A stretch of 64,000 nucleotides of DNA from Micromonospora sediminimaris (GTDB lineage: Bacteria; Actinomycetota; Actinomycetes; Mycobacteriales; Micromonosporaceae), in contig FOLJ01000013.1 of the NCBI GenBank assembly GCA_900112325.1, positions 156,095 through 220,094 on the forward strand, in the 5' to 3' direction. A program made the translations under genes and the position numbers. The notes below the pieces were generated by a model. That model saw only the letters and a program-made list of their open reading frames with translations, was not told the origin of the DNA and did no database searches. Within the stretch, counting starts at the first letter, position 1. Each line of letters opens with the position of its first letter. Of this stretch, positions 10,839 to 18,264 are shown in pieces.

Positions 10839-11861
10839 TCAGTTCTGGGCCAGCAGCTCGCCCACGTAGCGTGCCACGGCCCTCACCGTGGCGATGGTTC
10901 CGGGGTAGTCCATCCGGGTCGGTCCCAGCACGCCCATCCCCCCGACGATGGTCGCGCCCGGGCCGTACCCGGTGCTGACCACGGAGGCCGCCCGTAGGTT
11001 GTCGATCTCGTTCTCGTCGCCGATGCGCACCCGCAGGGTGCTCGGTTCCACCTCGCCGATGAGCTTGAGCAGCACGACCTCCTCCTCAAGAGCTTCGAGG
11101 ATCGGACGCAACGAGCCCTGGAAGTCGAGCAGACCGCCCCGGGCGAGGTTGGCGGTGCCGGCCAGGGCGAGCCGCTCCTCGTGCCGTTCGACGAGCGTCT
11201 CCAACAGCACCGTGGACAGGGTGGTCATCGCCGGGCGCAGGTGCGGCACGGAGTCGTCGATGAGAGCCTGCACCAGCGGCGGGGTCTCCGACAGGCGGAC
11301 ACCTACGAGCTTCTCGTTGACCAGCCGGCGCAGGTCCAGCACGTCGTCGGCGAGGACCGGTGCGGGCAGCTCGACCAGCCGTTGCTCGACCCGACCGGTG
11401 TCGGCGATCATCACCAGCATCAGCCGGGTGGTGGAGATCGGCACCAGTTCCAGGTGACGCACCCGGGACCGGGCCAGGCTCGGGTACTGCACGACGGCGA
11501 CCTGCCGGGTCAGCTGTGCCAGCAGCCGCACCGTGCGGTGCACCACATCGTCGAGATCGACGGCGCCGGCCAGGAAGCGCTCGATCGCTCGGCGCTCGGC
11601 CGGGCTGAGCGGCTTGACCCGGCTCAACCGGTCCACGAAGAGTCGGTAGCCACGGTCGGTGGGCACCCGCCCCGCGCTGGTGTGCGGCTGACGGATGTAG
11701 CCCTCTTCCTCCAGCACGGCCATGTCGTTCCGGACGGTGGCCGGCGAGACACCGAGTTGGTGCCGCTCGACCAGCGACTTGCTGCCGACCGGCTCCTGGG
11801 TGGCGACGTAGTCCTCGACGATCGCCCGGAGCACGGCGAGCTTCCGGTCGTCCAGACCCAT
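10839..11861 (-). CDS. hrcA: Heat-inducible transcription repressor HrcA
   Basis: 340 residues from the ATG at 11861 (MGLDDRKLAVLRAIVEDYV), preceded by AGGAGG at good spacing; an upstream in-frame start at 11900 is less likely. The N-terminal winged helix (SVERHQLGVSPATVRNDMAVLE region) and the TSAGRVPTDRGYR motif are typical. HrcA binds the CIRCE palindrome and represses heat-shock genes, with its folding aided by GroEL. A perfect CIRCE element lies 58 bp upstream of the start, so it is self-regulated together with dnaJ. Confidence 0.97.
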   Translation of the reverse strand: MGLDDRKLAVLRAIVEDYVATQEPVGSKSLVERHQLGVSPATVRNDMAVLEEEGYIRQPHTSAGRVPTDRGYRLFVDRLSRVKPLSPAERRAIERFLAGAVDLDDVVHRTVRLLAQLTRQVAVVQYPSLARSRVRHLELVPISTTRLMLVMIADTGRVEQRLVELPAPVLADDVLDLRRLVNEKLVGVRLSETPPLVQALIDDSVPHLRPAMTTLSTVLLETLVERHEERLALAGTANLARGGLLDFQGSLRPILEALEEEVVLLKLIGEVEPSTLRVRIGDENEIDNLRAASVVSTGYGPGATIVGGMGVLGPTRMDYPGTIATVRAVARYVGELLAQN

Positions 11862-11918
11862 CCTTGCCACCTCCTGTCGCAGGTCAGCCCGCAGCGTCAC
11901 GGCCGCCAGAGGAACACT

Positions 11919-11945
11919 CTGGCACTCGACTGTAGCGAGTGCCAG
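11919..11945 (-). promoter_or_regulatory. CIRCE operator of hrcA-dnaJ
   Basis: Perfect 9-9-9 inverted repeat CTGGCACTC-N9-GAGTGCCAG, matching the CIRCE consensus TTAGCACTC-N9-GAGTGCTAA apart from the GC-richer ends. It lies between hrcA (minus) and the divergent DUF4870 gene (plus). A TAGACT sequence at its upstream edge on the minus strand could be the -10 box of the hrcA promoter, which HrcA would cover. Confidence 0.92.
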
Positions 11946-12071
11946 TCTACGTCGGCGTCCCCCTCGACGCGATGATCAAGTCGGCCCGCTCGTCATCGAA
12001 CCGATCGGCGGGTTGACACTCGCCGGTGTCGCTCTGGTGCGCCGTTGCCGCTGGCACCTACCGTGACCTCC

Positions 12072-12668
12072 ATGACTGAACCACCTCGTCCCCCGGACTC
12101 CGGCGACGAACCCACGACACCACTGTCCGGTTCGCCAGGCCAGGGCGGTTATCCCCCGCCCGGCGGCTATCCACCTCCCACCGGCGACCAGCCGCCGCCG
12201 GCCGGCTACCCGCCGCCCGGGGGCTACCCGCCGCCCGGCGGTTACCCTCCCCCACCCGGAGCCCCCGGTGTCGGCTACCCGACCGGCGGTTACGGCGCTC
12301 CCGGCGGTGGCTACGCCAACAACGAGGACAAGACCTGGTCCCTGATCGCCCACTTCGGCGGCCCGCTCGGCGTGGTCGTCGGTGGCGGGCTCTTCGGCTG
12401 GGTGGCGCCGCTGATCGCGATGATGACCCGCGGGCAGCAGTCCCCGATCGCCCGGGCCCACTCGGTGGCCGCGCTGAACTTTCAGCTCACCTGGGCCATC
12501 GTCGGTGTGCTGAGCTGGGTGCTCACCATGATCACCTGCGGCATCCTGTTCTTCGCGCCGATCATCGCCGGGATCGTGCCGGTGATCTTCGGCATCATCG
12601 GCGGGGTCAAGGCCAACGACGGGGTGCTCTACCAGTACCCGATGAGCTACTCGTTCGTGAAGCGCTGA
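12072..12668 (+). CDS. DUF4870 membrane protein with proline-rich N-terminus
   Basis: 198 residues from the ATG MTEPPRPPDSG. Residues 1-75 are a low-complexity (P)PPGGYPPP repeat tract; residues 80-198 are a DUF4870 domain with three hydrophobic segments (LIAHFGGPLGVVVGGGLFGWVAPLIAMM and two later ones) and an ARAHSVAALNFQ motif before the second segment. Function unknown; related proteins are small membrane proteins, some with tail regions that mediate protein contacts. It is divergent from hrcA and convergent with hemW. A TTGACA at 12013-12018 could be a -35 box, but no good -10 is seen. Confidence 0.85.
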   Translation: MTEPPRPPDSGDEPTTPLSGSPGQGGYPPPGGYPPPTGDQPPPAGYPPPGGYPPPGGYPPPPGAPGVGYPTGGYGAPGGGYANNEDKTWSLIAHFGGPLGVVVGGGLFGWVAPLIAMMTRGQQSPIARAHSVAALNFQLTWAIVGVLSWVLTMITCGILFFAPIIAGIVPVIFGIIGGVKANDGVLYQYPMSYSFVKR

Positions 12669-12695
12669 CCGCGCGGGCCGACCGGATGACGGGGG

Positions 12696-13925
12696 TCAGG
12701 GCAGCAGGTCGCGGACCACGGCGTCGGCGAGCAACCGGCCGCGCAGGGTGAGCACGGCGCGGCCGGCGGCGTGGGCGGGCTCGGCGAGCAGGCCCTCGGC
12801 CAACGCCCGCGCCGCACCCGCCCGCCCGGCGTCGGTCAGCACGTCCAGCGGCAGGCCGGAGGCCAGCCGCAACCGGAGCATGACGTCCTCCATGTGCGCC
12901 TCGTCGCCGGTGAGCACCTCCCGGGCCTGCCCGGGTGACGCCCCGGCGGCGAGGCGTTGCGCGTACGCGGCGGGATGCTTGACGTTCCACCAGCGCACCC
13001 CGCCGACGTGGCTGTGCGCCCCCGGCCCGAGGCCCCACCAGTTCCCGCCGGTCCAGTAGAGCAGGTTGTGCCGGCAGCGCGCGGCTGGCGTGCGGGCCCA
13101 GTTGGAGACCTCGTACCAGGAAAAACCGGCCGCGCCGAGGGTGGACTCGGCGGCCAGGTAGCGGTCCGCGGCGACGTCCTCGTCCGGGTACGGCAGCTCG
13201 CCACGGCGCATCCGGGCGGCCAGCCGGGTGCCGTCCTCGACGATCAGGGCGTACGCGCTGACATGGTCCACGCCTGCGGCGACCACCTGGTCCAGCGAGG
13301 CGGCGAAGTCCTCGGCCCGCTCCCCCGGCGTCCCGTAGATCAGGTCGAGATTGACGTGGTCGAAGCCGGCGTCACGGGCCTCCAGCGCGGCGGCGGTGGC
13401 CCGGCCGGCGTGGTGCCGGCGGTCGAGCACGGCGAGCACCCCGGGCGCGGCCGACTGCATGCCCAGCGAGATCCGGGTGTACCCGGCCGCGCGCAGCTCC
13501 TTCAGCGAGGCGGGCGTCACCGACTCGGGGTTGGCCTCGGTGGTCACCTCCACGTCGGTGGCCAGCCCCCAGGTCCGGTCGATCGCGTCGAGGATGCGGG
13601 CCAGGTCGTCGGCGGGCAGCAGGGTGGGGGTGCCGCCGCCGACGAAGACCGTCTCCACCCGGGCCGGTGGGATGTCGTCCAGCACCCGGGCGGCGAGCGC
13701 CAGTTCCGCCAGCACGGCGTCGGCGTAGCCCTCCCGGCTCGCGCCGCCGCCCAACTCGTCGGCGGTGTACGTGTTGAAGTCGCAGTAGCCGCAGCGGCTC
13801 GCGCAGAAGGGCACATGCACGTAGACCCCGAAACCCCGGACGGCTACGGACGCACGGGCGGACGCGGGCAGCGACCCGTCGGCGGGGACGGGCTCGCCTG
13901 CTGGAAGGACGCCGGGCATGGCCAC
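12696..13925 (-). CDS. hemW: Heme chaperone HemW (CPO-like radical SAM protein)
   Basis: 409 residues. The radical SAM motif Cys41-x3-Cys45-x2-Cys48 lies in VPFCASRCGYCDFNTY, with the extra Cys two residues after Phe typical of HemN/HemW. GGGTPTLL and the TTEANPES motif follow. The C-terminal HemW domain is present. HemW binds heme and delivers it to respiratory proteins; it is not a true coproporphyrinogen oxidase. The start is either GTG at 13925 or ATG at 13919. It is divergent from the enoyl-CoA hydratase with almost no intergenic space. Confidence 0.93.
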   Translation of the reverse strand: MAMPGVLPAGEPVPADGSLPASARASVAVRGFGVYVHVPFCASRCGYCDFNTYTADELGGGASREGYADAVLAELALAARVLDDIPPARVETVFVGGGTPTLLPADDLARILDAIDRTWGLATDVEVTTEANPESVTPASLKELRAAGYTRISLGMQSAAPGVLAVLDRRHHAGRATAAALEARDAGFDHVNLDLIYGTPGERAEDFAASLDQVVAAGVDHVSAYALIVEDGTRLAARMRRGELPYPDEDVAADRYLAAESTLGAAGFSWYEVSNWARTPAARCRHNLLYWTGGNWWGLGPGAHSHVGGVRWWNVKHPAAYAQRLAAGASPGQAREVLTGDEAHMEDVMLRLRLASGLPLDVLTDAGRAGAARALAEGLLAEPAHAAGRAVLTLRGRLLADAVVRDLLP

Positions 13926-13939
13926 TAGTGTGCCCTGGC

Positions 13940-14728
13940 ATGACCTCTCCCGACGCGTTCGTGCGGGTCGCCACGGCCCACGGGGTGACCACGCTCACCC
14001 TGGACAGTCCGCACAACCGCAACGCGCTCTCCACGCCGCTGATGACCGAACTGCTGGCCGGGCTGGCCGCCGCGGTCGCCGACGACGCGGTCCGGGTGAT
14101 CGTGCTCGACCACACCGGGCCGGTCTTCTGCTCCGGCGCCGACCTGAAGGAGACCGCGGCGGCGTACGCCAGCGGCACGGTGCCCGCCGGGATGCTGGGT
14201 GACGTGCTCGCGGCGGTCTGGGAGTGCCCGAAGCCGGTGCTGGCGAGAGTCGCCGGCCCCGCCCGGGCCGGCGGACTGGGCCTGATCGCGGCAGCCGACC
14301 TGGCGGTCTGCGCGGCCGAGGCCACGTTCGCCTTCACCGAGGTGCGGATCGGGGTGATCCCCGCGGTGATCTCCGCGACGGTGCTGCCCCGCCTGACCAC
14401 CCGGGCGGCAGCCGAGCTGTACCTGACCGGCGACACCTTCGACGGCCGGCGGGCCGCCGAGATCGGCCTGGTCACCGCCGCGGTGCCGGCCGCGGAGCTG
14501 GATGCCGCGGTGCGGCGGTACTGCGACTCGCTGGTACGCGGGGCCCCGTCGGCGTTGGCCGGCGCGAAGCGACTGCTGCGCCGCCCGGCCGCCGTCGACC
14601 TGCGCGCCGACCTGACCGAGCTGGCCGAGGTGTCCACCGGGTACTTCCTGTCGGCGGACGGCGTCGAGGGGGTCACCGCGTTCCGGGAGAAGCGGCCGCC
14701 GCGCTGGGTGGCGGAACTCGGTGGGTGA
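13940..14728 (+). CDS. Enoyl-CoA hydratase/isomerase family protein
   Basis: 262 residues from ATG MTSPDAF. Crotonase fold motifs: NALSTPLM, CSGADLKET (oxyanion hole, CoA-binding) and VAGPARAGGLGLIAAADL, then FAFTEVRIGVIPA. The second catalytic Glu position (TEV) is kept, while the first Glu of classic enoyl-CoA hydratases (GGGxEL) reads GLGLI, resembling methylglutaconyl-CoA hydratase-type members. It could act in short or branched acyl-CoA degradation. Its start lies 14 bp from the start of hemW. Confidence 0.88.
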   Translation: MTSPDAFVRVATAHGVTTLTLDSPHNRNALSTPLMTELLAGLAAAVADDAVRVIVLDHTGPVFCSGADLKETAAAYASGTVPAGMLGDVLAAVWECPKPVLARVAGPARAGGLGLIAAADLAVCAAEATFAFTEVRIGVIPAVISATVLPRLTTRAAAELYLTGDTFDGRRAAEIGLVTAAVPAAELDAAVRRYCDSLVRGAPSALAGAKRLLRRPAAVDLRADLTELAEVSTGYFLSADGVEGVTAFREKRPPRWVAELGG

Positions 14729-14852
14729 GGTACGGCCGGGACGGGGAACCTCGCGTCGCGCGCAGGTGCCACGGGAGGTGGGAACCGGTCGGACGACCCG
14801 AACGGGTCGATGAGGGACGTACGCTTGGCGGACCTTGACACAGGAGGTGCGG

Positions 14853-15779
14853 GTGCGAACTCGGGCTGTCGCGACGGGCTTCGTGGTCCTGGTCCTGATC
14901 GCCGCGATCGGGATGATCGTGGTGCTGAGGCAGGCCGGTGAGGGGCTACGGCTGCCGCTGGCCGGTCGGGCCTGCACGGTCCAGGCCGACGGCGAGGTGA
15001 CGCTCGACTCGCAGCAGATGGCGAACGCGGCGACCATCGCGGCGATCGGCGTGCAACGCGAGATGCCGGAACGGGCGGTGGTGGTGGCGCTGGCCACCGC
15101 GTACCAGGAGTCCGGGTTGCGCAACCTGACCGGTGGTGACCGCGACTCCGTGGGGCTGTTCCAGCAGCGACCGAGCCAGGGTTGGGGCACGCCGAAACAG
15201 ATCCGGGATCCGCGGTACGCGGCGGGGAAGTTCTACGCGGCGTTGAAGAAGGTGCGCGGCTGGGAGGACATGCGGGTCACCGACGCCGCGCAGAAGGTGC
15301 AGCGCTCGGCCTTCCCCGAGGCGTACGAGAAGTGGGCCGACGAGTCGCAGGTGCTCACCCGGGCGCTGCTCGGTCACGCCAGCACGGCGGTCACCTGCGC
15401 GGTGGGCGGTGATCCGGTGATGCGCGGCGCCGCCGCCATCGCCGCGCTGACCGAGGGGCTGGCGCTCGACTGGGGCCTGCGGGCCTTCACCGGCGACGAC
15501 GACCGGCAGGTGGGCAGGAGTTACTTCACCTCTGCCGTCGACAGCTCCGGCAACCCGACCCTGCTGAAGGTGGGGATCAACGAATCGCCCTCCGCCGAGG
15601 GTGTGCGGGCCGGCTGGCGCTACACGCACTGGCTGGTCTCCCACGCGAAGGAGCACGGGGTGAAGCGGGTGACCTACGACGGCCGGGAGTGGACCGCCAA
15701 GCGCGGCGACTGGAAGCGCCTGCCGGACAGCGACCGGGGTGACACGGAGGTCCTCGCCGAGGTCCACGCCGACGTCTGA
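14853..15779 (+). CDS. Single-pass lysozyme-like (transglycosylase-related) protein
   Basis: 308 residues from the GTG at 14853, set by the AGGAGG at 14842-14847; the in-frame TTG at 14835 is rejected. One N-terminal membrane anchor (VATGFVVLVLIAAIGMIVVL) is followed by a probable extracytoplasmic domain. The segment ATAYQESGLRNLTGGDRDSVGLFQQR resembles the catalytic-Glu region of lysozyme-like transglycosylases, with YQES as the candidate Glu. Proteins of this type are often mislabelled heavy metal transporter in actinobacteria. A role in cell-wall remodelling is inferred only. Confidence 0.75.
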   Translation: MRTRAVATGFVVLVLIAAIGMIVVLRQAGEGLRLPLAGRACTVQADGEVTLDSQQMANAATIAAIGVQREMPERAVVVALATAYQESGLRNLTGGDRDSVGLFQQRPSQGWGTPKQIRDPRYAAGKFYAALKKVRGWEDMRVTDAAQKVQRSAFPEAYEKWADESQVLTRALLGHASTAVTCAVGGDPVMRGAAAIAALTEGLALDWGLRAFTGDDDRQVGRSYFTSAVDSSGNPTLLKVGINESPSAEGVRAGWRYTHWLVSHAKEHGVKRVTYDGREWTAKRGDWKRLPDSDRGDTEVLAEVHADV

Positions 15780-15824
15780 CCGACCTCGATCTCTTTAGGC
15801 CGACCGCTCTTACCCGCAGTCACC

Positions 15825-15843
15825 GCAAAATCCGGCATTTTGC
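15825..15843. promoter_or_regulatory. AT-rich palindrome upstream of PhyH gene
   Basis: GCAAAAT-CCGGC-ATTTTGC, perfect 7-bp arms, followed at once by TACTTAAT. It sits in a locally AT-rich stretch of the 233-bp gap between the lysozyme-like gene and the PhyH gene, unlike the surrounding GC-rich DNA. It could be an operator overlapping a promoter for the dioxygenase, or part of a weak terminator. Confidence 0.35.
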
Positions 15844-16012
15844 TACTTAATGCCACGTCTCGCCACGTTGAGTGACGTGCGGTAGTCGTCCAACCGCCTT
15901 CAGTCGCCGTACCTGTGTAAAGGTCGCGGGGTGCCCCCCGAGCCGCCTGGACGCGCGTTACGATCGGCGGCCTGTGCCAGAAATGGTTTCACCTCTTGGG
16001 GAGGGGTACTAC

Positions 16013-16918
16013 GTGGCGTTCGACTACGGCGACCGGACCGGCTACGAACCGATCAGTGACGTCGACCGCAAGGAGTTCCACGAGCAGGGCTTTCTCCTGC
16101 TGCGCAACGTCCTGACCGAGGATCACCGGGCCGCTCTCGAGGCCGCGGTCGACCGGGTGTACGAGGAGGAGAAGGCCAAGGGCAACACCACCAAGGACGG
16201 CACCCTGCACCTGCTGGGCTTCCTTGAGCGTGACGAGCTCTTCGGCGAGCTGCTCACCCACCCGATCGCGTTCCCCTACATGTGGGGCCTGGCGGGCTGG
16301 AACATCTACACCCACCACAACCACCTCGACGTCACGCCGCCGGCGTTGGAGCCCGAGAAGCCGTACTGGGGTTGGCACCAGGACGGGTACCGGCAGAACT
16401 CCGACCCGGAGACGATGGACCCGAATCTGCCCCGGCCGATGTTCTCGCTGAAGGTCGCCTACGTGCTCTCCGACCTGTCGGAGAAGGGACGCGGCGCGAC
16501 GAAGGTGATCCCTGGCAGCCACCTGTGGAACTCGCTGCCGCGCCCGTCGGATCTGAGCGTGCACAACCCGGACCCCGAGGGCACCGTCGAGATCACCGCC
16601 AACCCGGGTGACGCCTTCATCTTCGACCGCCGCCAGTGGCACTCCCGGTCGACAAACCTGTCGAACATCACCCGCAAGATGCTGTTCGTCGGTTACACCT
16701 ACCGGTGGATCCGCCCGCTCGACGAGCTGCACCCCGACAAGGACGGCGAGTGGTACCGCAACCGCACGCCGGTGCAGCGCCAGCTGCTCGGGGAGGGCAC
16801 CCACACGGCGAACTACTGGGGCATCAACTGGGACGGCTACATCGACGACGAGATCCCGCTGCGCAAGGAGCTCAAGCAGCGCGGTCTGCTGAACCGCAGC
16901 ATCCCCTGGCTCCGCTGA
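16013..16918 (+). CDS. Phytanoyl-CoA dioxygenase (PhyH) family protein
   Basis: 301 residues from the GTG at 16013, which has GGGGAGGGG 7 bp upstream; an ATG at 15983 would add 10 residues but lacks a ribosome site. Fe(II)/2-oxoglutarate dioxygenase residues are visible: His122-x-Asp124 (WHQDGY), distal His210 (RRQWHSRS) and Arg221 for 2-oxoglutarate binding. The substrate is not predictable; in actinobacteria such enzymes hydroxylate lipids or secondary metabolites. It is monocistronic with a strong terminator behind it. Confidence 0.88.
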   Translation: MAFDYGDRTGYEPISDVDRKEFHEQGFLLLRNVLTEDHRAALEAAVDRVYEEEKAKGNTTKDGTLHLLGFLERDELFGELLTHPIAFPYMWGLAGWNIYTHHNHLDVTPPALEPEKPYWGWHQDGYRQNSDPETMDPNLPRPMFSLKVAYVLSDLSEKGRGATKVIPGSHLWNSLPRPSDLSVHNPDPEGTVEITANPGDAFIFDRRQWHSRSTNLSNITRKMLFVGYTYRWIRPLDELHPDKDGEWYRNRTPVQRQLLGEGTHTANYWGINWDGYIDDEIPLRKELKQRGLLNRSIPWLR

Positions 16919-16932
16919 CCGGACCGTGACGA

Positions 16933-16973
16933 CAGGCCCCGTGGCCACGCCTGGACGTGGCCCACGGGGCCTG
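16933..16973 (+). terminator. Terminator after PhyH gene
   Basis: Strong GC-rich stem, CAGGCCCCGTGGCCACG pairing with CGTGGCCCACGGGGCCTG with a single bulged base and a 6-nt loop, 14 bp after the stop codon. No long T-run, as is usual in this GC-rich group. Confidence 0.8.
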
Positions 16974-17005
16974 TTCGCGTCAGCTCGGGACGACGTGCCG
17001 GTCCG

Positions 17006-17656
17006 TCAGCCGGCCGACTCGCCCAGCCGGCGACGCGCCTTCTCGCGAACCGGCTCGGGCAGGTCGTCGGCCGCCAGCAACCGGGGCAGCAGCGCCGGCT
17101 CCAGGGTGAGCGCCCGGAACACCTCGCCGAGGGTCACCCCGTGGGCCGGCCGGTGCACGATCTCGATCGGGTCGCCGACGCCCACCGCGCCCTCCCGCAC
17201 CACCCGCAGGTAGGCGCCGGGCGTCGCACGGGCGGTGAACCGCTTGATCAGATCCGGTACGCCCCAGAATCCGGCAAAGGTGGTGCACGGCGTACGCGGC
17301 TTGGTCACCTGGAGCAACACCTCGCCGACGGCCCACTGCTCGCCGATCACGGCGCCGGTGACGTCGACCGCGTGCGTGGTGAGGTTCTCGCCGAAGCCCC
17401 CCGGACGGATGGCGCGCCCGAGGTCCGCCTCCCACCAGGCCGCGTCCTCCCCCGCGTACGCGTAGACGGCCTGGTCCGGACCACCGTGGTGGGACCGTTC
17501 GCCGATGAAGTCGCCGACCAACCCGTCGGTGCGGAAGAACACCGGAGCCTCGACCGGCCGCTTGTCGATGCCGCTGCGCCCGCTCGCGTCACCGGCCCAC
17601 GCCGCCTCGGTCACGATGCCGACGTTCACCGATGCCACCCTGCCCGTCATGATCAC
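17006..17656 (-). CDS. MOSC domain-containing protein
   Basis: 216 residues. The MOSC domain spans about residues 40-175, with GDFIGERSHHGGPDQAVYAY, GGFGENLTT and the conserved Cys in KPRTPCTTFA; a short helical C-terminal extension follows, as in the YiiM type. MOSC proteins handle molybdenum-cofactor-bound sulfur or related thiol chemistry, for example detoxifying N-hydroxylated bases. Monocistronic. Confidence 0.9.
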   Translation of the reverse strand: MIMTGRVASVNVGIVTEAAWAGDASGRSGIDKRPVEAPVFFRTDGLVGDFIGERSHHGGPDQAVYAYAGEDAAWWEADLGRAIRPGGFGENLTTHAVDVTGAVIGEQWAVGEVLLQVTKPRTPCTTFAGFWGVPDLIKRFTARATPGAYLRVVREGAVGVGDPIEIVHRPAHGVTLGEVFRALTLEPALLPRLLAADDLPEPVREKARRRLGESAG

Positions 17657-17745
17657 ATCCTAAGGGAGCGGTTTCGGCACCCCATCAGCCGTCGGCCGCT
17701 GGTCAGGTGGTCGCGCCACGGGCACCACGTTTGTCGTACGCATGC

Positions 17746-17780
17746 GAAAGGCGCCCGACCTCGACGGTCGGGCGCCTTTC
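17746..17780 (-). terminator. Terminator after GlsB/YeaQ gene
   Basis: Perfect 15-bp stem, GAAAGGCGCCCGACC and GGTCGGGCGCCTTTC, with a 5-nt loop, 13 bp past the stop of the small membrane protein gene on the minus strand. The stem ends in CTTTC/GAAAG so it may also work in the other direction. Confidence 0.85.
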
Positions 17781-17793
17781 GACGGTTCAGCTG

Positions 17794-18081
17794 TTACCGG
17801 TGGGTGACACCCCGGCGGTTGCGGCCCACGCCGGCGACCAGCGCCACCGCGACGGCGGCCAGCAGCACCTGGAGCATCAGCTCCCGCCAGTCGATACCGG
17901 CGGTCTCGGCGAAGCCGGACGCACGGGCGATCACGGTGCCGAGCAGCGCCGCACCGACACCGATGAGCATGTGCAGCCAGATCGGCATGTTCTGACGGCC
18001 CGGCACCACCAGTCGGCCAAGCGCACCGACGATCAGACCAACGATCAGGGCGGTGATGATGCCCCAGACGGTGAGCTCCAT
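17794..18081 (-). CDS. GlsB/YeaQ/YmgE family stress membrane protein
   Basis: 95 residues with three hydrophobic segments: WGIITALIVGLIVGALGRLV, a central LHMLIGVGAALLGTVIA and a C-terminal LMLQVLLAAVAVALVAGV. Transglycosylase-associated (PF04226) proteins are small inner-membrane stress proteins of unknown activity. The ATG has an AGGAGAG-like site upstream. Single gene with its own terminator. Confidence 0.9.
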   Translation of the reverse strand: MELTVWGIITALIVGLIVGALGRLVVPGRQNMPIWLHMLIGVGAALLGTVIARASGFAETAGIDWRELMLQVLLAAVAVALVAGVGRNRRGVTHR

Positions 18082-18217
18082 GGTCGCTCTCCTTCACGAA
18101 AGACGTTCAACGTTTGTGGTGTTCCTGTCGTGACCGCCTAATGCCCGACGAGCGAAGATCCCAAACCGGCTTTTCTGGCCGAGAGGTCGCGACCACCCCG
18201 AAAGACCGCGCCACGCA

Positions 18218-18251
18218 GACGGGCGCCCGGCCGGGTGGCCGAGCGCCCGTC
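18218..18251 (-). terminator. Terminator after lepA
   Basis: Stem GACGGGCGCCCGGCC pairing with GGCCGAGCGCCCGTC (one mismatch), loop of 4 nt, 13 bp beyond the lepA stop. Confidence 0.8.
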
Positions 18252-18264
18252 GGGATGGATGCGC

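Noticed and set aside
12130..12260. Dense short repeats that look array-like
   Set aside because: They encode the PPGGYPPP tract of the DUF4870 protein and have no spacer pattern, so not a CRISPR array.
14729..14852. Possible riboswitch before the lysozyme-like gene (c-di-AMP type is common before cell-wall hydrolases)
   Set aside because: No matching conserved core was seen; only a small hairpin CGACCCGAACGGGTCG at about 14793-14808 is present.
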